Positions 1-6,544 of a stretch of 12,260 bases of DNA are shown in pieces. The stretch is from an uncultured Collinsella sp. (GTDB taxonomy: Bacteria; Actinomycetota; Coriobacteriia; Coriobacteriales; Coriobacteriaceae): positions 1 to 12,260 of the forward strand of contig CABUUE010000023.1 of assembly GCA_902494685.1 (NCBI GenBank), given 5' to 3'. Positions within the stretch are counted from its first letter, which is position 1. Each line of letters starts with the position of its first letter. The position numbers and the translations under genes are program-made. The notes beneath the pieces were generated by a model. The model was not told the DNA's origin and searched no databases. It saw only the letters and a program-made list of their open reading frames with translations.

Positions 1-131
1 AGGCCGATCGGCACGGCGAGCGTCTCAAAGGAAATCGTGGCACCCGCGGTGAGCACGTACATCGCATAGAGCAGGATGACGGGGAACGCCGAGGCGATGA
101 GCAAGAGCAGTTCGGTGTTGCGGCGACTCAT
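1..131 (-). CDS. RodA/FtsW-type peptidoglycan polymerase, N-terminal fragment (window edge)
   Basis: Only the first 43 codons lie in the window; the gene continues past base 1. It starts at the ATG on 131-129, preceded by an AAAGGGAG Shine-Dalgarno, and begins 17 nt after the stop of the PP2C phosphatase gene. The peptide opens MSRRNTELLLLIASAFPVIL: a short basic cytoplasmic start, a Thr-Glu-Leu motif, then a hydrophobic helix of about 20 residues. This is how actinobacterial RodA (SEDS family) proteins begin. SEDS proteins polymerise glycan strands from lipid II at the membrane, and rodA directly follows the PP2C phosphatase gene in the conserved actinobacterial cluster. The call rests on this start plus position. 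The catalytic loops are not visible, and FtsW versus RodA cannot be decided here. Confidence 0.72.
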   Translation of the reverse strand, partial: MSRRNTELLLLIASAFPVILLYAMYVLTAGATISFETLAVPIG

Positions 132-147
132 AAGCGGCACTCCCTTT

Positions 148-2046
148 CTAATTCTTATCGGAGGCTTCGGCCTCGGCTGACTGTTCGGCGGTTTTCTCGG
201 AATCTGACTCGGAGGTGGATTCCTGATTGGTGTTGTCGCGAATCGTTTGCGCGTCAATCACCTGACGGGTCTGCTCCTCGTCAATCTGATGGCGGTACTT
301 GGAAATGGTGTCCTGCGCATCGTCGACACTCGTTTGCGGAATGCCTGCCTTCAGGCGGTTTTGCGTGTCTTCGGGCAGGTCGGACAGCTTGATGCTGGTT
401 TCGCTCTCGAGCCAGTGGAGTTCGACCCCGAGCGTCTTGCCGGGCAGACCGCGCCAGACGGCGACATTGCCCTGGTAGGTACCCAGGTAGTACGAGCCGG
501 TGACACCCGTGTAGGCCCAGATGCCAGCTGCCAGCACAAAGACGAGGGCCAGGATGGCGGCGATAGTAATGTTGCGGCGACGCACGCGCTGCGCCTCGCG
601 CATAACGCCATCGTCAACCAGGTCAACGACTACTACGGTCACGTTGTCGTGGCCGCCGGCGGCAAGCGCCGCGTCCACTAGGTTGTCGACGCAGATTTGC
701 GCGGTTGAGGACTGCGTGGCGATGTTCTCGATATCGCTATCGGGAATCATGCTCGAAAGGCCGTCGGAGCACAGGATCAGACGGTCGCCTTCCTCGATAT
801 GCAGAGTGAAGTGGTCGGCATACATAGTGGGGTCCGAGCCCAGCGCGCGGGTGATGACCGAACGGTTGGGGTGGACGCGAGCCTCATCTGCCGTGATCTC
901 GCCGGCGTCCACGAGCTCCTCCACGTAGGAGTGGTCGCGGGTCACGCGGATGAGCGTGCCCTCGTGGAGCAGGTAGGCGCGAGAGTCACCCACGTGGGCG
1001 ATGGCGAGCGTGTCGTTTTCGATATAGGCGCAAGTGGCTGTGCAGCCCATGCCGGGCTTGCCCAGGCCATTCAAGGCAGCCTCGATTACGGCGGCGTTGG
1101 CGGCCTCGACGGCTGCCGCCAGGCGTGCGGCGTCGGCAGACTGAGGAGCTGTCTTGGCGATGGTCTCGACAGCGATAGAAGAGGCCACCTCGCCGGCAGC
1201 GTGACCACCCATGCCGTCGCATACGCAAAAGAGCGGCGACTGCACCAGGTAGGAATCCTCATTGTGCGGGCGCACGCAGCCAACGTCGGAGCGGGCGCCC
1301 CACATGAGTTGCGTGGTGGTGCCGGCGTCGTAGGTCGAGTCGGTCTCGATGCGCTCGTCGGTCAGCGGCTCAAAGCTCATGGTCGAGCCGGGATCTTTGA
1401 GCTTTGCCTCCACAGCGGCGACATCGATCTCGGCGGTGTCGCCGGGGGAGACGGTGTCGGCATCGTCTCCCGACTCGGCGTCGGAGACGTCCGGAAGGTT
1501 GAGATCTTCGGTTACGCGGTCGGCGGGATCGCCGTCCTGCTGCGGCTCGACAGCCGTCGGCTCGGGCGTCGCAAAGTGCGACGGCGCGGGCGTGCTCTGG
1601 GGTTGAGCGGAGGGCTCGGGGGCTGCGGCGGGCGCGGCAGCGGGCTGCTCGACTTTGGCAGGCGTTGCAGATGCGGGTGCCGCCTCGCTTGCCGGGGCGA
1701 CGGGGAATACCGGCGCGGCAGGTTCGGGGGCTGCAAACACGGCAGCGCTCTCGTTAATCGCCTCGGCGACGGGCTCGGCAAAGTGAGCCGGTGCGGGCGT
1801 TGCCTCCGGTTCCGCGGGCTGCTCGGCAGCGTGCGCCCCGATGGGGGCGTCGAGCTGCTCGGCGTCGGCGTCCTCGTCATCGACGAGTGCCGGATATTCT
1901 TGAGTTACATGCGAAAGAGGCAGGGAGAACACCGTGTCCTCGGGCTCCACGGTCGCAGGGCGCGCCGGAGCGGCATGAGCCGGCGCAGCTGCGGGGGCAG
2001 TCGGCGTCTCGGGCATGGTTGCGGACTTGTTCTCCTCGTCGATCAT
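148..2046 (-). CDS. PP2C-family Ser/Thr protein phosphatase, membrane-anchored, with long disordered N-terminal extension
   Basis: A 632-residue metal-dependent phosphatase of the PstP/PrpC type, expected to remove phosphate from Ser/Thr in the cytoplasm and oppose the kinase of the same operon. Residues 1-245 are Ala/Pro/Glu-rich and probably disordered. The catalytic domain (about 248-478) shows SDVGCVRPHNEDS (253-265), CDGMGGH with metal-binding D277, GDSRAY (353-358), CSDG with D428, and GGHDN with D467. All expected metal ligands are present. A single transmembrane helix follows at about 493-515, then an extracytoplasmic tail of about 115 residues that is Ser/Glu-rich at the end. The ATG overlaps the stop of the upstream FHA gene by 4 nt (ATGA), with AAGGTGA upstream as ribosome binding site. 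Mycobacterial PstP (514 aa) starts directly with the catalytic domain, so the 245-residue leader is unusual. A second in-frame ATG is codon 11. Confidence 0.96.
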   Translation of the reverse strand: MIDEENKSATMPETPTAPAAAPAHAAPARPATVEPEDTVFSLPLSHVTQEYPALVDDEDADAEQLDAPIGAHAAEQPAEPEATPAPAHFAEPVAEAINESAAVFAAPEPAAPVFPVAPASEAAPASATPAKVEQPAAAPAAAPEPSAQPQSTPAPSHFATPEPTAVEPQQDGDPADRVTEDLNLPDVSDAESGDDADTVSPGDTAEIDVAAVEAKLKDPGSTMSFEPLTDERIETDSTYDAGTTTQLMWGARSDVGCVRPHNEDSYLVQSPLFCVCDGMGGHAAGEVASSIAVETIAKTAPQSADAARLAAAVEAANAAVIEAALNGLGKPGMGCTATCAYIENDTLAIAHVGDSRAYLLHEGTLIRVTRDHSYVEELVDAGEITADEARVHPNRSVITRALGSDPTMYADHFTLHIEEGDRLILCSDGLSSMIPDSDIENIATQSSTAQICVDNLVDAALAAGGHDNVTVVVVDLVDDGVMREAQRVRRRNITIAAILALVFVLAAGIWAYTGVTGSYYLGTYQGNVAVWRGLPGKTLGVELHWLESETSIKLSDLPEDTQNRLKAGIPQTSVDDAQDTISKYRHQIDEEQTRQVIDAQTIRDNTNQESTSESDSEKTAEQSAEAEASDKN

Positions 2047-2459
2047 CGACGGTTCACCTTCATGACCACGTCGCCAATCTGGACTTCGTCGCCCTCGCGC
2101 AGCGTTGCGGGCTCAACAAGCTGGCGGCCGTTGACGAGCGTGCCGTTAAGCGAGTTGAGGTCCTCGATGATGAGCGCCGGGCCCTGCAGCGAAAAGCGCG
2201 CATGTGAGGCCGAGACGAACGGTTCGTTGATGCAGATGTCCGAAGATGGCGAGCGACCGACGATGACGGGGCCGAGCATGTCTACGTGGATGCCGCGGAT
2301 GCCGCGCGGACCCTTGTCCACATCAATCGTCCAGATAGCCGAGTCGCGGCGCTGCCCGCGCACAAGTCCCACGCCGGTCTTCATGACGGCGAACAGGAAG
2401 ATATAGAGCAGGGCGACCAGGACGATGCGGCCTGCAAAAAGGACGATATCGATGTTCAT
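2043..2459 (-). CDS. Membrane-anchored FHA-domain protein (FhaB/FipA-like)
   Basis: A 138-residue phospho-threonine reader. Residues 4-30 form one transmembrane helix, followed by a basic stretch (RGQRRD) that places the rest in the cytoplasm. The FHA domain fills about 62-138, with the conserved Gly-Arg (68-69), Ser-x-x-His-like pair S85/H86 and Asn-Gly (105-106) that contact the phosphopeptide. Length and layout match mycobacterial FhaB (FipA), which binds phosphorylated divisome and wall-synthesis partners. The gene starts 6 nt after the stop of the FhaA-like gene, with AGGGGA in the spacer region, and its TGA overlaps the phosphatase ATG. It may tether phosphorylated proteins near the phosphatase and the RodA-like enzyme. 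The family assignment is firm; the partner is inferred from context. Confidence 0.93.
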   Translation of the reverse strand: MNIDIVLFAGRIVLVALLYIFLFAVMKTGVGLVRGQRRDSAIWTIDVDKGPRGIRGIHVDMLGPVIVGRSPSSDICINEPFVSASHARFSLQGPALIIEDLNSLNGTLVNGRQLVEPATLREGDEVQIGDVVMKVNRR

Positions 2460-2465
2460 AAGCGA

Positions 2466-3476
2466 CTATCCCCTAAATTCAAAGGTGCTCAGGCCAAACG
2501 TCAGCAGATCGCCGTTGCGCAGCGGGCAGCGCGTAATGCGGCGGTTGTTGACGAGCGTGCCGTTGGTGGAATTGAGGTCCTCGATCGACCAATCCGAGCC
2601 CGTAAAGGTGAGCTGGGCGTGGCGGCGCGACACGTTGGGGTCGCGCAGGGCAATGTCGGAAACTGAGCGCTCGCGACCGATGGTCACCTGTGCGGAGGTG
2701 ATGCTATGGCTCTCGCCGCTCACGACGTCGACGAGCTGGGCGAGCGGGCGCTGCGGGGCACGAGTGCTCGCCATGTTGGAGGCGATGCCGGCTGCGGCAC
2801 CTAGGCCCACGGCGGCACCGGTCGCGGCGGCTCCGCCCATGCCGGCAAGCGCGTCGCGCGAGACGGTCTGCGGCACCGGGATAGGAGCGGCGGGGTCGGG
2901 GACGCTAGGCGCGAAGGGATCTGCCACGGCAAGCGGGTCGGGAGCGGCGGCGCGAGGCGTCGGCTGCTGCTGGGGCATGGCGGCGGGGCGCTGCTGCTGC
3001 GGGGCAGCAAACTGCTGCTGGCCGGCGCGCGGGGCGCTGGCGGCACGGCTTGCCGCGGAGTTGTTCTGGCCCAGGCCGTTTTGATAGGCGCGCTCTTCTT
3101 CGTACAGGCGGCCGAGCGTGGGGGCATCGACGTTCTCGGCAAAGACCGAGAACTTGCCGGCGCGCAGCTGCGGATCGATCATAAAGCGCACGAGGGGCTC
3201 GCCGACAAAGACATAGCGGCGCTTTTCGGCCTGCGCCTTCACAAACTCGCGGACCTCGCGCGAAAGCTCGGGGTAGAACGGGGCGAGCATGGGATCGTCG
3301 TCGGCGGCGATAAGGATGGTATAGAGTGCCGGCGCCGTGTTGACGCCGTTAATCACCAGAGTCTGATCCTCCATGTCGCGAGCGGCCTGCTTGGCAAGCT
3401 TCTTAAAGGAGAACGGGGCACGGGTGGCACCGAAGATGCCGGCCACGTGGTCCTCGAAGATGTTCAGGAAGTTCAC
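2466..3476 (-). CDS. FhaA-type protein: DUF3662 N-terminal domain plus C-terminal FHA domain
   Basis: A 336-residue cytoplasmic protein. Residues 1-130 match the N-terminal domain of mycobacterial FhaA (DUF3662), opening with a phenylalanine-rich helix and containing the region ending FVGEPLVRFMID. Residues 135-240 form a Gln/Ala/Pro linker with a Gly/Ala-rich hydrophobic stretch at 209-236. The FHA domain (about 245-336) has Gly-Arg 267-268, SRRH 283-286 and Asn-Gly 305-306, so the phospho-threonine pocket is intact. In mycobacteria FhaA binds the phosphorylated pseudokinase domain of the lipid II flippase MviN; a similar role here is inference. The start codon is GTG (3476-3474), overlapping the kinase stop by 4 nt (GTGA), with GGAGAG upstream inside the kinase gene. 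Translation is probably coupled to the kinase. Confidence 0.94.
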   Translation of the reverse strand: MNFLNIFEDHVAGIFGATRAPFSFKKLAKQAARDMEDQTLVINGVNTAPALYTILIAADDDPMLAPFYPELSREVREFVKAQAEKRRYVFVGEPLVRFMIDPQLRAGKFSVFAENVDAPTLGRLYEEERAYQNGLGQNNSAASRAASAPRAGQQQFAAPQQQRPAAMPQQQPTPRAAAPDPLAVADPFAPSVPDPAAPIPVPQTVSRDALAGMGGAAATGAAVGLGAAAGIASNMASTRAPQRPLAQLVDVVSGESHSITSAQVTIGRERSVSDIALRDPNVSRRHAQLTFTGSDWSIEDLNSTNGTLVNNRRITRCPLRNGDLLTFGLSTFEFRG

Positions 3477-5326
3477 GAAAGATCACTCTCCGTATAGGTT
3501 CTTTGGTATCCGAGCAAATATAGGCATATCCCAACGATTATAGAGGATAGGGTTCCCGCAACCGCCGCCTTGGCGACGACCGCGGCTGCAAGGCTGGCAA
3601 TTTCCATATGGTGTGCAAGACAGGACGCCGCTGCGCAGCCGATGCCGGTGACAGCGATGGCGGCGATTGCGGCAAGGTTTGAGCCCTGATCGGCACGCTT
3701 GGCATGGGCATTGAGCAGCGCGGATGACGCTGCGGCAGTTGCCGCGACCAGCACAAAGGCAGCCCAAAGGAGCGGGTCTCCCAGCGCTGCGGCAACGTTA
3801 CCGAGCCCCAGCACGCCTCCGGCTGAAAGCGCGACCGTGGCCAGACGGGCAAAAAGCGCGCCCATGCCCGTTGCCGCGGCGGCGCTTGCCGGGCCGAGCC
3901 AAAATGACGCGACGCCGGCGGCGACCCCAGCTGCCAGGAAGGTATTGCCGGTCAGACAGCCAAGCGCGAGTGCACAGGTGAGCGTGGCGCTCGCGGCAGT
4001 CTCGGTGCGACCCCAGGCGATCCACCAACCGGACATGGCGGCGGCAAAGATCACCGCGACGGGCAGCATCGACAGGATGCCTTGTGCCTGCATGGTGGCG
4101 TTGGCCATGAGCACCAAAAAGCCCACAGCCGAGATGGCCGAGCCAATCTGGGGGGCCAGGCCAGCCGCCGCTCCGATCGCGATGGCCGCAATGACCAGGC
4201 CGGGAAGCGCCGCGACCCCGGCCGTTTGCATCAGTAAAAAGCTAAAGGTGCCGCACGTTAGCGCCGAGATAGTGCGCATGGTGTAGTCGCGCGCATGGCT
4301 CCAGCGCGTGCCCGCCCAGCCGAGTGCGGGGTCGACCTCGATGGCGTCGTCCTCGTAGTGCGACGGCTCGATATCGTCGAGTTCCTGCTCGTCATCCGAA
4401 AGCTCGCCAACCATTTGCTCCAGGCTGCGACGGCCCTCGCGCACGCTGCCCAGACCGGCAAGGAGCTGGTCGCAAAATGCCTCGATGCTGTTGGGGCGGT
4501 CCTGCGGCATGGGGGAGAGCGCGCTCATGAGCGCGGCCTCGGCTCCCGGGGGAAAGTGTGGTATCAGCTCGCTGGGATAGGTGGCGCCGCCGATGATGCG
4601 GTCGAGCGAGTCGGCGGGCGTGGCCGCCATAAAGGGAGCGCTGCCGCACAGGCCCTCGTAGATCACACAGGCGAGGGCAAAGACATCGGCGCGCTCGTCG
4701 ACCGTGCCGGTCTCGATATCGAGCTGCTCGGGCGGCATGTAGCCGATGGTGCCGCCGCGTGAGCCGCCAAAGCCACCGGCGGACGACAGTCGCGCCATGC
4801 CAAAGTCGGTGAGCTTTACATTGCCCGAGTGGTCGATGAGCACGTTGGCGGGCTTAATGTCCAGGTGGAGTACGCCATTACTATGAGCGAAGGTGAGCGC
4901 CTGGCCCAGGGCATCGGCAATGGCCGCGGCCTCGTCAAAGGTAAGTGAGTGGCCGTCCACGCGGTGCAAAAACTCGGCCAGCGACATGCCATCGACATAT
5001 TCCATAACCAGGTAGGCATAGGCTGTGTCGTGCGTAAAGTCGATGACCTGCACGATGTTGGGATGTTGAAGCATAGCGGCAGTGTGCGCCTCGCGCAGGA
5101 CATCCATGATGTCGCTGGCGGGCATGCCGGCACCGTTGATAAGGGGGATGCGCTTAATGGCGACGCGGCGGCGCAGATGCGTGTCGCGGCAGATCTCGAT
5201 GGAGCCAAAACCGCCGGTCGCAAGTGTCTCGAGCGGCTGGTACCGCTTAAGCAGCTCGCGAGAGCTGGTGCCCTCCAGAGGAACGTCCGGCGAGAACCGG
5301 GCGGTATGTTGCGAGAAAAGCGGCAT
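3473..5326 (-). CDS. Ser/Thr protein kinase fused to a multi-pass membrane domain
   Basis: A kinase of the bacterial PknB group, 617 residues from the ATG at 5326. That ATG is preferred over a TTG two codons upstream (5332) because GAGGG (5337-5333) lies 6 nt before the ATG but touches the TTG. Counting from the ATG, the kinase domain covers about 29-290: Gly loop TGGFGS (37-42), ATP lysine K58 in VAIKR, helix-C E79, catalytic loop HLDIKPAN with D156, DFG 174-176 and PPE near 198-200. The residue before the catalytic Asp is Leu rather than Arg. After an acidic juxtamembrane segment (305-335), residues 350-610 form an Ala/Gly-rich region with roughly eight to ten hydrophobic helices and no PASTA repeats. 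It is the first gene of the operon and probably supplies the phospho-threonine that the FHA proteins read. The kinase identity is certain; the membrane part is of unknown function. Confidence 0.95.
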   Translation of the reverse strand: MPLFSQHTARFSPDVPLEGTSSRELLKRYQPLETLATGGFGSIEICRDTHLRRRVAIKRIPLINGAGMPASDIMDVLREAHTAAMLQHPNIVQVIDFTHDTAYAYLVMEYVDGMSLAEFLHRVDGHSLTFDEAAAIADALGQALTFAHSNGVLHLDIKPANVLIDHSGNVKLTDFGMARLSSAGGFGGSRGGTIGYMPPEQLDIETGTVDERADVFALACVIYEGLCGSAPFMAATPADSLDRIIGGATYPSELIPHFPPGAEAALMSALSPMPQDRPNSIEAFCDQLLAGLGSVREGRRSLEQMVGELSDDEQELDDIEPSHYEDDAIEVDPALGWAGTRWSHARDYTMRTISALTCGTFSFLLMQTAGVAALPGLVIAAIAIGAAAGLAPQIGSAISAVGFLVLMANATMQAQGILSMLPVAVIFAAAMSGWWIAWGRTETAASATLTCALALGCLTGNTFLAAGVAAGVASFWLGPASAAAATGMGALFARLATVALSAGGVLGLGNVAAALGDPLLWAAFVLVAATAAASSALLNAHAKRADQGSNLAAIAAIAVTGIGCAAASCLAHHMEIASLAAAVVAKAAVAGTLSSIIVGICLYLLGYQRTYTESDLS

Positions 5327-5332
5327 GGCCAA

Positions 5333-5337
5333 CCCTC
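5333..5337 (-). promoter_or_regulatory. Ribosome binding site that fixes the kinase start
   Basis: On the minus strand GAGGG lies 6 nt before the ATG at 5326. Its distance to the upstream in-frame TTG (5332-5330) is zero, which is not usable for initiation, so the ATG is the likely start. Confidence 0.6.
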
Positions 5338-5402
5338 GTGCGTTTAAAGTTCGTTTGCGAGTGGCGGGCGCGGAGCCGAGCCGTTCGCGGTGGCATAGAT
5401 GC

Positions 5403-5415
5403 TGCTAGTGTAGCA
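5403..5415 (-). promoter_or_regulatory. Candidate extended -10 promoter of the kinase operon, inside a palindrome
   Basis: On the minus strand this reads TGCTACACTAGCA. It contains an extended -10 element (TG-N-TACACT, hexamer at 5412-5407) about 80 nt before the kinase start. The same 13 bp are an inverted repeat, TGCTA-GTG-TAGCA on the plus strand, centred within the -10 box. No good -35 hexamer is visible, which suits an extended -10 promoter. It is the only promoter-like element I find upstream of the five-gene operon. Confidence 0.42.
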
Positions 5416-5440
5416 CGCTCGGGTGCATGGGGAGGATAGC

Positions 5441-5656
5441 GGGATGCGAGGTTGCCTGTCTGGCTTGGCTCTGTTTTGGCTCGCTCGGAAAGCGCACCCC
5501 ACTTTGCGACCAAATTAAGGGATGCACTTTCCGAATGGGGTGGTCTGCGGAAACTGCGTCCCAGAATATTGGCGTAGAGCGGGATGCGCTTTCCGGATGG
5601 GCGCTCAAAAGGAAACCGCATCCCACTTTGGAGCGCCAAAACGGGATGCGGTTTCC
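5441..5656. repeat. Array of three tandem hairpin repeats with 62-bp period
   Basis: Six copies of a 14-mer, consensus GGGRYGCRSTTTCC, alternate in orientation: 5487-5500 (inverted), 5519-5532, 5549-5562 (inverted), 5581-5594, 5611-5624 (inverted) and 5643-5656. They pair into three hairpins (5487-5532, 5549-5594, 5611-5656), each with 14-nt arms and an 18-nt loop, separated by 16-nt spacers, giving an exact 62-bp period. The third hairpin has perfect arms and an inner stem TTTGG/CCAAA (5627-5631 and 5636-5640). The first has the related inner stem TTTG/CAAA. A degenerate seventh copy (GGGATGCGAGGTTGCC) is at 5441-5456. The array fills most of the gene-free stretch between the kinase operon and the YcxB-like gene. 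I see no protein-coding signal in this stretch. Confidence 0.85.
5607..5656 (-). terminator. Probable intrinsic terminator of the YcxB-like gene (hairpin 3 of the array)
   Basis: Read on the minus strand, the hairpin formed by GGAAACCGCATCCC and GGGATGCGGTTTCC, with its inner stem, is followed directly by TTTT (5610-5607). It starts 56 nt after the stop of the YcxB-like gene. In minus-strand RNA the two nucleotides between outer and inner stem on each side can form G-U pairs, giving a nearly continuous 21-bp stem with a CGCU loop. The short U run makes it a moderate terminator. Confidence 0.45.
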
Positions 5657-5712
5657 GCTGTCAATCTAAGTTACGCCTAAGCAGGCGGCCGGAGTTTGGA
5701 CCCCGGCTCGGG

Positions 5713-6429
5713 TTAGCGCTTCTTCTTGTTCTTCTTCTGCTTGCGCTGCTTGCCCTTGGTCTCCTGGGGCTTGTCGCCCTGTTTGGCTTCGGCGGCGGCC
5801 TTTTCTGCCTTCATCTTCTTGCGTTTGGTCTCGATGCGGAGTTTTTTGTTGATGCGTGCCTTAAGGAAGGTGCCAAACTGCTCGGCATCGCCGCGAACAA
5901 AGGTGTCCTTAGGGATCGTCACGCCCTGGTCGGCGAACATGGCCACAAAGATGCGCTCGCCGTCGAGCACGTGGTCGAGCTTTTCAAACGGGAAGAACTG
6001 CGACTTGCCGCTCTTGCCCCAAACCATCAGGCCGTCCTCGTTGGCGGCGACGCGGCGATAGCGGCCACCCATGGACTCGTCGGCCTCGACGGCGTCGATA
6101 AAGTCGCGGGCGAGGGTGTGGTGCAGGTTTTTGCTCCACCAGGCCAAAAAGGCGCCGAATACGATCAGGACGACGCCAAACTTGATCCAGTTGCCGCCGG
6201 CCACCAACATGCCGATGCCGATGAGCGCGGCAATCGCGGCGGCGACATACAGCGAGCCACGGCGCCTGGGCGAGGCGACCAGGCGGGCGAAGTCGGTGAC
6301 GAGGTCGTTTTCGTACTGGTACTCGTTGAGGTACAGGATGCCGTCATCGGCTGCGGCCTGCTCCTCGAGCGCGACCTCGACCTGGTCGGCTGCTTCGGAG
6401 GGAACGAGGTTGCTCTCTGCGTCTGCCAT
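5713..6429 (-). CDS. YcxB-like membrane protein with Lys-rich C-terminal tail
   Basis: A 238-residue protein. Residues 1-58 are acidic then neutral and cytoplasmic. Two transmembrane helices follow at about 60-79 and 82-98. Residues 100-200 resemble the YcxB-like C-terminal domain: a segment with DGLMVWGKSGKSQFFPFEKL, then a turn and strand ending VTIPKDTF, then a helix (EQFGTFLKARI). The last 40 residues are dominated by Lys, Ala, Glu and Gln and end in a run of Lys and Arg, which could bind nucleic acid or acidic lipid. YcxB-like proteins have no settled biochemical role. The ATG at 6429 has AGGAG about 10 nt upstream. The gene is divergent from dnaX across 115 nt and ends 56 nt before the hairpin array. 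It looks monocistronic. Confidence 0.85.
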   Translation of the reverse strand: MADAESNLVPSEAADQVEVALEEQAAADDGILYLNEYQYENDLVTDFARLVASPRRRGSLYVAAAIAALIGIGMLVAGGNWIKFGVVLIVFGAFLAWWSKNLHHTLARDFIDAVEADESMGGRYRRVAANEDGLMVWGKSGKSQFFPFEKLDHVLDGERIFVAMFADQGVTIPKDTFVRGDAEQFGTFLKARINKKLRIETKRKKMKAEKAAAEAKQGDKPQETKGKQRKQKKNKKKR

Positions 6430-6544
6430 GCTCTTTGGACTCCTATCGCGGCGGGCTCGCCGTACGGGTTATTATGAATGCAGTATGCCGTGCGACCGCA
6501 TGGCCGTCGCGGCAACAAGACTCAGTATACCCGGGGGAGCACCC
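6430..6544. promoter_or_regulatory. Divergent promoter region between the YcxB-like gene and dnaX, with dnaX leader hairpin
   Basis: This 115-nt spacer must hold promoters for both directions. The only AT-rich patch is TTATTATGAA at about 6469-6478, which offers TATTAT (6470-6475) on plus and CATAAT (6476-6471) on minus as -10 candidates; neither has a clear -35. Just downstream, 6486-6514 folds into a hairpin in the dnaX leader: TGCC/GGCA plus GCGAC/GTCGC, with a 2-nt bulge and a 9-nt loop. The dnaX Shine-Dalgarno GGGGGAG (6533-6539) lies 5 nt before its ATG. Confidence 0.4.

Noticed and set aside
799..2406. Long open frame (535 codons) on the plus strand
   Set aside because: It is antisense to the PP2C and FHA genes, whose proteins have all family motifs. 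Its length comes from high-GC codon bias on the opposite strand and it has no recognisable domain.
5247..5639. Open frame of 130 codons on the minus strand through the hairpin array
   Set aside because: Its residues simply translate the repeated hairpin arms (recurring Arg-Phe-Pro and Arg-Ile-Pro patterns), and it runs into the kinase start region. It has no ribosome binding site.
5487..5656. CRISPR array
   Set aside because: The repeats alternate in orientation with 16- and 18-nt spacers and no cas genes are nearby; this is a hairpin array.
5584..6477. Open frame of 297 codons on the plus strand
   Set aside because: It begins in the hairpin array and continues antisense to the YcxB-like gene; no domain is seen.
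6071..6544. In-frame N-terminal extension of dnaX
   Set aside because: It overlaps the YcxB-like gene on the other strand. DnaX proteins start at MESLYRKYRP-like sequence, and a strong Shine-Dalgarno precedes the ATG at 6545.
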